From Streptococcus mitis (GTDB taxonomy: Bacteria; Bacillota; Bacilli; Lactobacillales; Streptococcaceae): DNA of 64,000 nucleotides. Location of the stretch: contig NZ_CP047883.1 of assembly GCF_013305725.1 (NCBI RefSeq), positions 475,001 to 539,000 of the forward strand. The letters run 5' to 3'. The position numbers and the translations under genes were made by a program. The notes below the pieces were generated by a model. The model was not told where the DNA came from. It ran no database searches and worked only from the letters and a program-made list of their open reading frames with translations. Shown piece by piece: positions 16,338 to 23,630 of the stretch (position 1 is the first letter of the stretch; the number at the start of each line of letters is the position of its first letter).

Positions 16338-17201
16338 TTAAACAGTATCTAATTCCTTCAAATAATTTTCTATCTTCATCAACATTAAAGGATTGTTATA
16401 AATCTTACATAACTCTCTTGCTTCTATATAATAATTTTTGACTTGTTCTTTGTCTAGAAATTTGGCTCCAGCATTTCCTACAAGAATAAGTAGAGGAGCC
16501 AGTTGGTAGCTTGTCTGTCTTTGTTTACAGAGTTCAATCGTCTCAAGAGCTTCTTGGATGGCTTCGTTATATTTTTCCTTTGACATTAGGTAGTGAGCGT
16601 AGTTGTAACGAACTCTGATGTATCCAAATAAAAACTCTTGATGCTCAAAATTTTTTGTCTGATATAACTCCATTAAATGAGAGTAGTTTGCCTCATATTC
16701 TTGTTCACGACCCACTAAGGAATAGAAATTAGATAGAGTATTCAATACCTTTAAATAAATCAGAGTATTTGAAGAGACTTTTAATAATATATTTTCCAAT
16801 GAAGAAATAGCCTCACACTTACTGTCATATTGATAGAAGTCAATAATAGCTTTAATCCATTCAAGGTAAGTTCGGTCTTCTAGTGTTAGAAAAGTACTTC
16901 GTTCAATCTCTATTCTATAAATATATTCCAAATCGTCATAATTTCTATCATCTAATAGGCGAGTAGATAATTGCTTGAAATTAGAGAGGTTAGATTTAAT
17001 TTCAATTTGTTCATTGAAAAAGTAATCTAATGGTACTTCAAGTCGTTGTGAGAGTTTGAACAAAAGGTCTGCGGAGGGAATGAAATGCCCTCTCTCAATT
17101 TTACTAATCTGGCTTTGTTCACAAATTCCTTCTGCAAGAGTTTGTTGGGAGAGTCTCAACTCTTTTCTTTTCAATCTGAATTTCTCTGCGAGTGTATTCA
17201 T
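16338..17201 (-). CDS. tprA: TprA-like quorum-sensing regulator (HTH + TPR)
   Basis: A 287-residue PlcR/TprA-type protein. Residues about 6-60 are an XRE helix-turn-helix (LRLSQQTLAEGICEQSQISKIERGH). The rest is helical repeats typical of TPR peptide receptors. In S. pneumoniae D39, TprA represses its targets until the imported PhrA peptide binds it. Here a divergent gene encodes a peptide ending SNGLDVGKAD, the PhrA signature, which supports the call. ATG 17201 follows GGAAGG. Its promoter overlaps a GTTCAAAA motif repeated at the phrA promoter. Identity with D39 TprA needs an alignment. Confidence 0.82.
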   Translation of the reverse strand: MNTLAEKFRLKRKELRLSQQTLAEGICEQSQISKIERGHFIPSADLLFKLSQRLEVPLDYFFNEQIEIKSNLSNFKQLSTRLLDDRNYDDLEYIYRIEIERSTFLTLEDRTYLEWIKAIIDFYQYDSKCEAISSLENILLKVSSNTLIYLKVLNTLSNFYSLVGREQEYEANYSHLMELYQTKNFEHQEFLFGYIRVRYNYAHYLMSKEKYNEAIQEALETIELCKQRQTSYQLAPLLILVGNAGAKFLDKEQVKNYYIEARELCKIYNNPLMLMKIENYLKELDTV

Positions 17202-17235
17202 TAAAGATAATAATCCTTCCTATTTGCTTAATTTC

Positions 17236-17264
17236 ATTATAAAATTTTTAGTTCAAAATAGCAA
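17236..17264 (-). promoter_or_regulatory. tprA promoter with overlapping candidate operator
   Basis: Minus strand TTGCTA (17264-17259), a 17-base spacer and TATAAT (17241-17236). AGTTCAAAATAGC (17250-17262, plus strand) overlaps the -35 and spacer. The same motif recurs at 17309. Confidence 0.65.
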
Positions 17265-17308
17265 GTTAAAGAAATAAATAATTCTCTATGGTAATAATAA
17301 TAAAAAAA

Positions 17309-17360
17309 AGTTCAAAACGCAATAAAAATACTTGGCCAAATAATATATATATGTTAAAAT
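17309..17360 (+). promoter_or_regulatory. phrA promoter with upstream candidate operator
   Basis: AGTTCAAAACGC (17309-17320) ends 11 bases before TTGGCC (17332-17337). A 17-base spacer and TAAAAT (17355-17360) follow. The motif is a direct repeat of the one in the tprA promoter, 59 bases away, on the same strand. Confidence 0.6.
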
Positions 17361-17388
17361 AAAAACAAGGAAACAGAAAGGGGTTTCA

Positions 17389-17562
17389 TTGCATGAGAAA
17401 AAACGTGGAATTAAAAAATTAGTTACATTTGCATTACTAGGTGTTTTTATGTTTAGTAATACAATTCCTTACCAACAATTCATTCAGAAGAATAAACAAT
17501 TGGAGATTCGAGTGCAATCACAAAAGAAGTCCAATGGTCTTGATGTTGGGAAGGCTGATTAG
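17389..17562 (+). CDS. phrA: PhrA-type signalling peptide precursor
   Basis: A 57-codon gene. It starts at TTG 17389 (AAAGGGG 5 bases upstream) with HEKKRGIKKLVTFALLG. A hydrophobic signal segment covers about 10-25, and a hydrophilic region follows. The extreme C-terminus is SNGLDVGKAD before TAG. In S. pneumoniae D39 the C-terminal LDVGKAD heptapeptide of PhrA is the active signal; it is secreted, trimmed, re-imported by oligopeptide permease and relieves TprA repression. The match of all seven residues plus the adjacent TprA-like gene makes the identification strong. An alternative start is ATG 17393, but that is out of frame, so TTG is needed. Confidence 0.88.
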   Translation: MHEKKRGIKKLVTFALLGVFMFSNTIPYQQFIQKNKQLEIRVQSQKKSNGLDVGKAD

Positions 17563-17576
17563 TTGATTAAATGATG

Positions 17577-17611
17577 AAAATACTATTAACTATATAGTAT
17601 TTCTGTTTTAT
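17577..17611 (+). terminator. Weak terminator hairpin after phrA
   Basis: AATACTAT (17579-17586) and ATAGTATT (17594-17601) form an A/T stem followed by TCTGTTTTA. From here to 17726 no other gene is seen. Confidence 0.4.
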
Positions 17612-17726
17612 CTAACTTTTAATTAGAAAGAAGTAATTCGAATGTAGTAGGGTTTGATTTGTTGATACTTCTAAAGGCAGTCATTGCTATTGTTAGATTT
17701 TAAGTGAAAGAAGTGAGGGCTTTACA

Positions 17727-18024
17727 ATGAAGAAAAGCATAAAAAAAAATAATTACAACATCTTTACTTACACTGACTTTAGCTGGTGCAGGTGATTCGA
17801 TTGTTTCAACTGTAACAGTTTGGTATAAAGGTAGTGCAGTTTATTGGAATTATGGTCGTACTGCTGGTCTTTGGAGCTATTCAAATGTTCAGGCTAGTGT
17901 TTACGAACACTCAGCAACTGCTAACGGGACATTCTCAGGCTGGCAATCCCCTGGAGTAGAAGAACATGTTTCTAAATTCATTGGAACTGTACAGCTGAAT
18001 GTTACTGGAATTAAAAAAACTTAA
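17727..18024 (+). pseudogene. Secreted bacteriocin-like precursor (lactococcin 972-like), frameshifted at A9
   Basis: ATG 17727 (GAGG about 9 bases upstream) reads MKKSIKKNN and soon stops. Moving one frame at the run of nine A (17741-17749) gives IITTSLLTLTLAGAGDSIVS, a signal-peptide-like segment. Next come TVTVWYKGSAVYWNYG and a Trp/Tyr/Ser-rich mature part with YEHSATANGTFSGWQSPG, to TAA 18022-18024. With eight A the gene would be one open frame of about 98 codons. Size, signal peptide, aromatic mature region and the adjacent ABC genes suggest a lactococcin 972-type bacteriocin, though the family call is by eye. It is either dead, slippage-dependent or a sequencing error. Confidence 0.6.
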
Positions 18025-18025
18025 T

Positions 18026-18106
18026 GTGCCAAATAAAGTTAATATTTTATTGGCGAGTCTTATTTTTTTAGGGAATAGCTTAACGATTTTATACATGATG
18101 TTATAA
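18026..18106 (+). CDS. Possible 26-residue hydrophobic peptide
   Basis: GTG 18026 opens one base after the bacteriocin-frame stop. It reads MPNKVNILLASLIFLGNSLT then ILYMML and stops at TAA 18106. It would be a single membrane helix. No clear ribosome site precedes it, so it could only work by translational coupling. It could be an immunity-like peptide or the remnant of a larger membrane gene, since lactococcin 972 loci often carry a membrane protein there. I am not sure it is translated. Confidence 0.3.
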   Translation: MPNKVNILLASLIFLGNSLTILYMML

Positions 18107-18124
18107 TTTAGATGAGGTGTTAAC

Positions 18125-18985
18125 ATGAGAGCCAGATCAATAGTTAATATAAAAAATTTAACCAAGCAGTATGGGGATTTTCAATTGCAAGTCCGTAACT
18201 TAGAGATTCCGGAAGGTAAGGTTATTGGACTGATTGGTGAAAACGGAGCTGGTAAATCTACTTTACTGAATCTGATTTTAAATCAACTACAGATTGAGAA
18301 GGATAGTATAAGGGTTTTTGAACAAACTTATTCAGAGCATGAGCAAGATATTAAATCGAAACTAGGGGTTGTCTTAGAACAAAACTTTTTTCCAGTTTCA
18401 TTTTCGGTGGAGCAAGTTGAAAGAATGATGAGCATGATTTATCCTAGTTGGGATAAAAAGTTATTTTACACTTTTATTCAAAAGTTTAACTTACCATCTC
18501 AAAAACAGATGAAAGAATTTTCCAGAGGAATGGTGGTGAAACTTAATTTTGCGTCTGCACTCGCTCATCGCCCGAGACTATTAATTGCAGATGAGGCCAC
18601 AAGTGGCTTGGATCCTATTGTTAGGCGAGAGATCTTATCTATTTTAGAAGAGTATGTTAAAAAAGAGAATATGACTGTAATCTTATCTTCACATATTTTG
18701 AGTGACTTAGAACAGGCGGCAGATTATTTTATTTTTATCCATAATGGGGAGATTCTTCTAGAGGGAGACAGAGAAAATTTATTGAACCGATTTATGATTA
18801 AAACAGAAATAAAGAACAATATGGATCAAGTAGACATTTATTATAAATTAGAAGAGGGTGATAGTGTTCGATATTTAGTAGTTGTATCTGACAAGAGTAA
18901 AGACGAGAGTAATTATGCAACGCTTTGGGAAATTTTATTGTTTTTAGTCAAAGGAGAACGAATAAATGAAAGGACTACTATATAA
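18125..18985 (+). CDS. ABC transporter ATP-binding protein
   Basis: A 286-residue nucleotide-binding subunit of the drug/peptide-exporter type. Walker A GENGAGKS is at 38-45, the signature is EFSRGMVVKL, Walker B is LLIADEAT, and the switch histidine is in ILSSHIL. ATG 18125 follows GAGGTG. Its last 20 bases overlap the start of the permease gene. The position after the PhrA and bacteriocin-like genes suggests export of, or immunity to, a peptide; that is inference. Confidence 0.88.
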   Translation: MRARSIVNIKNLTKQYGDFQLQVRNLEIPEGKVIGLIGENGAGKSTLLNLILNQLQIEKDSIRVFEQTYSEHEQDIKSKLGVVLEQNFFPVSFSVEQVERMMSMIYPSWDKKLFYTFIQKFNLPSQKQMKEFSRGMVVKLNFASALAHRPRLLIADEATSGLDPIVRREILSILEEYVKKENMTVILSSHILSDLEQAADYFIFIHNGEILLEGDRENLLNRFMIKTEIKNNMDQVDIYYKLEEGDSVRYLVVVSDKSKDESNYATLWEILLFLVKGERINERTTI

Positions 18986-19619
18986 AGATGCGCAACTTAT
19001 TTTAAATAAAGTAAAGATAATCAATAGAATATTTATTGCCTTAGCCTTATTCTTAATTACAATCTTTGCAAGAGAATCGGGGACAATTTTTTTACTAATA
19101 GTGTTACCAATAAGTTTAGCTTCTCTTCCCACAACTTTAGTTGTATCAGATAGTGAGAATGGTTGGAATCAATTTGTAGGAGTTTTTCCAATTTCAAAAT
19201 CTAAGATAATTTTAGCGCGGTATCTCTCTTGTATTTCTTTTATTCTTTTGGTAAGTTCTATAGTATTGAGTTTAAGTCTTGCTACCCATGTCATGTTTAA
19301 TCAATACAGTCTCAATCTACATTTAATTATGGCATTGATTGGAGTAATCTTTGGAATCATGTATGTAGCCTTATTGCTTCCTTCCGTATATGCCTTTGGT
19401 GCTTTTGGAAATACGATTGTCAATATACTGGTACTATCGTTAGTTATGGGATTAGTGTATGGTCTTCAGAAAACGACTTTCGGCATGATTTTCATTAACT
19501 GGATTAGTTCAGCTAATCATTTCCTTCTAGTTATAAGTATCATAATTTTGGTCAGTATCATGATTGGGGTTTCTTTTATACTTTCAACTAAAATCTATTG
19601 TAAAATATTTATGAAGTAA
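18966..19619 (+). CDS. ABC-2 type permease subunit
   Basis: A 217-residue protein with about six membrane segments (for example VKIINRIFIALALFLITIF, FVGVFPISKSKIILARYLSC and SIIILVSIMIGVSFILST). It resembles the small permease partners of bacteriocin-immunity or toxin-type ABC systems. Its start overlaps the ATPase gene by 20 bases, so the two are translated together. Confidence 0.8.
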   Translation: MKGLLYKDAQLILNKVKIINRIFIALALFLITIFARESGTIFLLIVLPISLASLPTTLVVSDSENGWNQFVGVFPISKSKIILARYLSCISFILLVSSIVLSLSLATHVMFNQYSLNLHLIMALIGVIFGIMYVALLLPSVYAFGAFGNTIVNILVLSLVMGLVYGLQKTTFGMIFINWISSANHFLLVISIIILVSIMIGVSFILSTKIYCKIFMK

Positions 19620-19631
19620 AGGAGCAGTGCT

Positions 19632-19796
19632 ATGAATAATAAGAAAATATGTCGTCTAATATCTATATGTTTAGCAATCTTTTCAGCTGTTCTTGCAGTC
19701 GTTTTATTTGCATGGGGAGAAAGAGGGCAAGTTTTTATAGCTATGGTACCTCTCTTTTTATCAAAGTTCGTAGATAATATTGGAAAAAATAAATGA
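19632..19796 (+). CDS. Small membrane protein (54 residues)
   Basis: ATG 19632 has a clear AAAGGAG 8 bases upstream, 12 bases after the permease stop. The product has a basic start, MNNKKICRLISICLAIFSAV, one or two membrane helices (about 8-28 and 33-45) and a charged tail ending NIGKNK. Position and ribosome site say it is a real third gene of the ABC operon. Size and topology recall small bacteriocin immunity proteins, but no family is recognised. Confidence 0.6.
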   Translation: MNNKKICRLISICLAIFSAVLAVVLFAWGERGQVFIAMVPLFLSKFVDNIGKNK

Positions 19797-19837
19797 CGAA
19801 TGACTGTGCTTGGTAGGTAAAATGAAGTTGGTGTTTT

Positions 19838-19965
19838 GAGGCTGGGCAAAAACTCAATTAGAGGAGAAAATAAAGCAAATTTTCTAACAATAAAACGCAT
19901 AATATCAAGGATTTTTAACACTTGATATTATGCGTTTTCTGATTTTAAAGACTTTTTGTCCTATG
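19838..19965. repeat. Nested inverted-repeat element, second copy of the type at 16004
   Basis: Outer arms GAGGCTGGGCAAAAA (19838-19852) and TTTTTGTCC (19953-19961) match the outer arms at 16004-16169. The inner stem is unrelated in sequence: an 18-bp perfect pair AAAACGCATAATATCAAG (19892-19909) / CTTGATATTATGCGTTTT (19921-19938). It ends the ABC operon facing the convergent GntR cassette. Confidence 0.6.
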
Positions 19966-20001
19966 AGTATGTTATATATCTAGGTAAAAATTATTTAAAA
20001 A

Positions 20002-20766
20002 CTATTGCAAATTAACCTTGTTTTTCAAAATATAGTAGGTTCCGAGGTAAAAGATAGCTATGAATATGAGTTCTTCAAAAATTCCTGTACTTGCTCCAAT
20101 ATAGAAATTATCATTAAATCCTGCAAGTGAATTGACATAGAAGTTAGTACTGGTATTGAAGAAAACTCCAATAAATCCTATGACGATTTGGATACCAATG
20201 TAGGCTGCAACAGCGAGTGCTGTACGGTATTCATTGAACAGTTGTCCAATGGAAATGGCCAAGTAGATGCAGAGGATTCCAGAAATGGTATTTAGTAGGA
20301 AGGATAAGACAGTAAGACTAAAGCCGGTAAAATGTTCTGCAACAAATGACAGAAGAGTAGAAAGTTGAACTTCATCAGAATTTGTTGACAATAAGATAAT
20401 ATAGATACATAGGAGTAAGACAGCAGTGCTAATCAACGACCAGATAAAGGCACCGATTAGTTTGGCTGTGATGATATGGTGTTCAGAAACTGGCAAGGTT
20501 AAAGTCAGATAGCCTTGTCGGTCATAGACACTTCCTTTGAATCGTTTAATAATCAAGAAGATAGTTGAAATCACAAGTGTAACCATCAAACCACCAAAGA
20601 CAGTAGATAGAAAAAAAAGTAGAACAGATAGATTTTTTTCAGGTAGTTTGATTAAGGATTGTGTCTGAATTCCAATAAGAACAGAGAGGAAGAGAACAGC
20701 ACCATAAAGAGCTAAATACCACTTGTTAACATTTTTAAATTCGTAGCGAACTAAATTCCAAAACAT
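20002..20766 (-). CDS. ABC transporter permease of a GntR-ABC cassette
   Basis: A 254-residue membrane protein with about six membrane segments, starting MFWNLVRYEFKNVNKWYLAL. It is the last gene of a leftward three-gene unit with the ATPase (15-base gap) and a GntR regulator. The cassette resembles the YtrA-type antibiotic-responsive exporters of Firmicutes. The substrate is unknown. It is convergent with the bacteriocin-type ABC genes. Confidence 0.82.
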   Translation of the reverse strand: MFWNLVRYEFKNVNKWYLALYGAVLFLSVLIGIQTQSLIKLPEKNLSVLLFFLSTVFGGLMVTLVISTIFLIIKRFKGSVYDRQGYLTLTLPVSEHHIITAKLIGAFIWSLISTAVLLLCIYIILLSTNSDEVQLSTLLSFVAEHFTGFSLTVLSFLLNTISGILCIYLAISIGQLFNEYRTALAVAAYIGIQIVIGFIGVFFNTSTNFYVNSLAGFNDNFYIGASTGIFEELIFIAIFYLGTYYILKNKVNLQ

Positions 20767-20781
20767 AATAATCTCCTTTGC

Positions 20782-21477
20782 TTAGGCCTTAAATTCCTGA
20801 CGGAAGAGTTGGTCAATGGATTCACCTGACTCATAGCGAATATCGTCTACATTACCTTGACGAACGACTTTTCCATCTTTGAGGAAGATAATTTCATCCA
20901 AGATTGGCTCGATATCAGAAATCAAGTGGGTAGAAATCAAAACGGTAGAAGTTGGGGAGTAGTTGTTGATAATGGTATTGAGGATATACTCACGGGCTGC
21001 TGGGTCCACCCCACCAATGGGTTCGTCTAAAACGTAGAGACGAGCATCACGGCTCATAACTAAAATTAGTTGGACCTTTTCCTTGTTCCCTTTTGATAGT
21101 TTCTTGAGACGACTATTTTCATCAATGCCCAGATCTGCAAGCAGATGATGGGCGCGTTCAAGATTGAAATCTTTATAGAAGGTCTTAAAGTAGGTTAGGG
21201 CTTCTTTGACCTTCATTTGCTCATTGAGATAGGTCGTATCCGGCAAATAAGCTACGATAGCCTTGGTTGCTGGGCTTGGATCCATGTCGTTGATCAGGAC
21301 ACGTCCTTGATCTGGTTGCAAGAGGCCGTTGATTAGTTTAATCAGGGTTGTTTTTCCTGAACCGTTTGGCCCAAGGAGACCAACAATTTTTCCAGCGGGG
21401 ATGTCAAGAGAAACATTTTCAAGGGCTGGGGTTGCTCCATAAGATTTGGATACATTTTCAAATGCTAGTAATGACAT
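20782..21477 (-). CDS. ABC transporter ATP-binding protein of the GntR-ABC cassette
   Basis: A 231-residue nucleotide-binding subunit. Walker A GPNGSGKT is at 36-43, the signature is KLSKGNKEKVQL, Walker B is RLYVLDEPIGGVDP, and the H-loop is LISTHLI. It lies 4 bases after the GntR gene, so translation is probably coupled. Confidence 0.9.
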   Translation of the reverse strand: MSLLAFENVSKSYGATPALENVSLDIPAGKIVGLLGPNGSGKTTLIKLINGLLQPDQGRVLINDMDPSPATKAIVAYLPDTTYLNEQMKVKEALTYFKTFYKDFNLERAHHLLADLGIDENSRLKKLSKGNKEKVQLILVMSRDARLYVLDEPIGGVDPAAREYILNTIINNYSPTSTVLISTHLISDIEPILDEIIFLKDGKVVRQGNVDDIRYESGESIDQLFRQEFKA

Positions 21478-21481
21478 AGGC

Positions 21482-21847
21482 TTAAACTCCTTTAATATAA
21501 TCGCCGACTACGCCTGGTAGTTCTTCTTTTTCATAGCCAAAATGGGTCATGGAGGAAACGAAGTGTTCCAATTCTTCTTCTGATAATAGTTTGCGTGATT
21601 GGGCGATTAGCTCCTTATCCTCAGTCACAAACCGTCCAGTTGTGCGCTTGCTGTAGACAAATCCTTCTCGTTCAAGGTCTGACAAGGCTCTTTGGATGGT
21701 GTTTGGATTGACACCGGCCTCGCTTGCTAGCTCTCTCACGGTTGGAAGTTGTTGATTGGGTTCCAGTGTATGGGAAACAATCTGAAGCTTGATTTTCTCC
21801 ATAATTTGTAAATAAATGGGTTTTTTGTTGTCAAATGTCCAGGACAT
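21482..21847 (-). CDS. GntR (YtrA subfamily) transcriptional regulator
   Basis: A 121-residue protein. The winged-helix domain occupies about 10-75 (PIYLQIMEKIKLQIVS, then LPTVRELASEAGVNPNTIQR), and the short C-terminal helix has no large ligand domain, which marks the YtrA subfamily. Such regulators repress their own operon with the adjacent exporter. The promoter is at 21885-21913. Confidence 0.9.
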   Translation of the reverse strand: MSWTFDNKKPIYLQIMEKIKLQIVSHTLEPNQQLPTVRELASEAGVNPNTIQRALSDLEREGFVYSKRTTGRFVTEDKELIAQSRKLLSEEELEHFVSSMTHFGYEKEELPGVVGDYIKGV

Positions 21848-21884
21848 CTTGGTCTCCTTTCTTTTATCCTTTTGTCTTAATTAA

Positions 21885-21913
21885 ATAATACAACAAAACA
21901 AAAAACTTGTCAA
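21885..21913 (-). promoter_or_regulatory. Promoter of the GntR-ABC operon
   Basis: Minus strand TTGACA (21913-21908), a 17-base spacer and TATTAT (21890-21885). It is back to back with the nrdR promoter 18 bases away. Confidence 0.75.
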
Positions 21914-21931
21914 GCAAAAAGAAGAATTGTT

Positions 21932-21959
21932 TTGGGAATCGTTTAAAAAATGGTATAAT
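21932..21959 (+). promoter_or_regulatory. Promoter of nrdR-dnaB-dnaI
   Basis: TTGGGA (21932-21937), a 16-base spacer and TATAAT (21954-21959), 27 bases before the nrdR ATG. Confidence 0.7.
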
Positions 21960-21986
21960 GAAAAGAAAACGATAAGGAGGGAAAGG

Positions 21987-22460
21987 ATGCGTTGTCCAAA
22001 ATGTGGGGCTACCAAGTCAAGTGTTATCGATAGTCGCCAAGCAGAAGAAGGGAACACCATTCGTAGAAGACGTGAGTGCGATGAATGCCAACACCGTTTT
22101 ACAACCTACGAACGAGTAGAAGAAAGAACCTTAGTGGTTGTTAAAAAAGATGGCACACGGGAACAATTCTCCAGAGATAAAATCTTTAATGGAATTATCC
22201 GCTCAGCCCAGAAACGTCCTGTGTCAAGTGATGAAATAAACATGGTAGTCAATCGTATCGAACAGAAACTCCGTGGTCGAAATGAAAATGAAATTCAAAG
22301 TGAGGACATTGGTTCACTCGTCATGGAGGAGTTGGCTGAGTTGGATGAGATTACCTATGTACGTTTTGCCAGTGTCTATCGTAGTTTTAAGGATGTGAGT
22401 GAGTTAGAGAGCTTGCTCCAACAAATCACCCAGTCCTCAAAAAAGAAAAAGGAAAGATAA
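21987..22460 (+). CDS. nrdR: Ribonucleotide reductase regulator NrdR
   Basis: NrdR represses ribonucleotide reductase genes in response to ATP/dATP. The protein is 157 residues from ATG 21987 ([18 protein letters not shown]), with AAGGAGG upstream. An in-frame ATG at 21927 overlaps the promoter and is not credible. The zinc ribbon uses C3, C6, C31 and C34, and the ATP-cone domain begins near residue 48 ([17 protein letters not shown]). The stop is immediately followed by the dnaB ATG. Confidence 0.95.
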
Positions 22461-23630
22461 ATGAAGCCAATTGACCGTTTTTCTTATCTAAAGAATAATC
22501 GGGTGTCGCAAGATACCTCATCTCTGGTACAGTGCTACCTCCCGATTATCGGTCAGGAGGCGCTGAGCCTTTATCTTTATACGATTAGTTTTTGGGATAA
22601 TGGTAGAAAGGAATACCTCTTTTCAAGCATTCTCAATCATCTCAACTTTGGGATGGATAGACTGATAAAATCCTTGAAAATCCTATCTGCTTTTAATCTC
22701 TTGACCCTCTATCAAAAGGGGGACGTTTATCAGCTAGCTATCCATGCCCCTCTTTCGAGTCAGGACTTCTTGGAACATCCTGTTTATCGCAGACTTTTGG
22801 AGAAAAAAATTGGCGATGCAGCTGTGGAGGATTTGAAACTTGAAAGTGCTGAGGGAGAAGAAATACCTGTCTCACTCAATCAAGTCTTTCCAGACTTAGC
22901 AGAACTGGGAAGTCAAGAAGACCTTGGTCTCAAGAAGAAAGTGGCCAACGATTTTGACTTGGACCATTTTCGTCAGCTTATGGCTCGAGATGGGCTTCGC
23001 TTTGCGGATGAGCAGTCCGATGTCTTAAATCTCTTTGCCATTGCTGAGGAAAAGAAGTGGACTTGGTTTGAGACCTATCAACTGGCTAAGTCAACAGCGG
23101 TTTCCCAGGTTATTTCAACCAAACGCATGCGGGAAAAAATCGCTCAAAAACCAGTTTCCTCTGACTTTAGTCCTAAGGAAGCAACCATTATCAAGGAAGC
23201 AAAAAGTAAGACTGCCCTGCAGTTCTTGGCAGAAATCAAGCAGACACGCAAGGGGACCATTACCCAAACAGAAAGAGAACTCTTGCAACAGATGGCTGGT
23301 TTGGGCTTGCTGGATGAAGTCATCAATATTATTCTCTTATTGACCTTTAATAAGGTGGATTCGGCAAATATCAATGAGAAATATGCCATGAAGGTAGCCA
23401 ATGACTACACCTATCAAAAGATACATTCGGCAGAAGAGGCAGTCTTGCGCATCCGTGAGAGAGGGCAGAAAACAAAAACGCAAAAACAGAATCAGACTGC
23501 CCCAGCAAAAACCAATGTTCCTAAATGGAGTAATCCTGAGTATAAAAATACGTCATCCGCTGAGGAATTAGAAGAGATGGAACGCCAAACCCTAGAATTA
23601 TTAGCAAAATTAGATAACGGAGGTGATTAG
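22461..23630 (+). CDS. dnaB: Replication initiation / helicase-loading protein DnaB (Firmicute type)
   Basis: The Firmicute DnaB (not the helicase) helps DnaI load the replicative helicase and links initiation to the membrane. It is 389 residues with the DnaB/DnaD-like N-terminal region (MKPIDRFSYLKNNRVSQDTS, SLYLYTISFW). A C-terminal DnaD-type helical domain lies near 260-330 (LLQQMAGLGLLDEVINIILL). A basic, Gln/Lys-rich tail follows. It directly abuts nrdR and dnaI, a classical streptococcal order. Confidence 0.92.
   Translation: MKPIDRFSYLKNNRVSQDTSSLVQCYLPIIGQEALSLYLYTISFWDNGRKEYLFSSILNHLNFGMDRLIKSLKILSAFNLLTLYQKGDVYQLAIHAPLSSQDFLEHPVYRRLLEKKIGDAAVEDLKLESAEGEEIPVSLNQVFPDLAELGSQEDLGLKKKVANDFDLDHFRQLMARDGLRFADEQSDVLNLFAIAEEKKWTWFETYQLAKSTAVSQVISTKRMREKIAQKPVSSDFSPKEATIIKEAKSKTALQFLAEIKQTRKGTITQTERELLQQMAGLGLLDEVINIILLLTFNKVDSANINEKYAMKVANDYTYQKIHSAEEAVLRIRERGQKTKTQKQNQTAPAKTNVPKWSNPEYKNTSSAEELEEMERQTLELLAKLDNGGD

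Noticed and set aside
17935..18165. Minus-strand frame across the bacteriocin-like gene
   Set aside because: It runs through the phrA-side operon antisense, with no start signals and A/T-driven composition.
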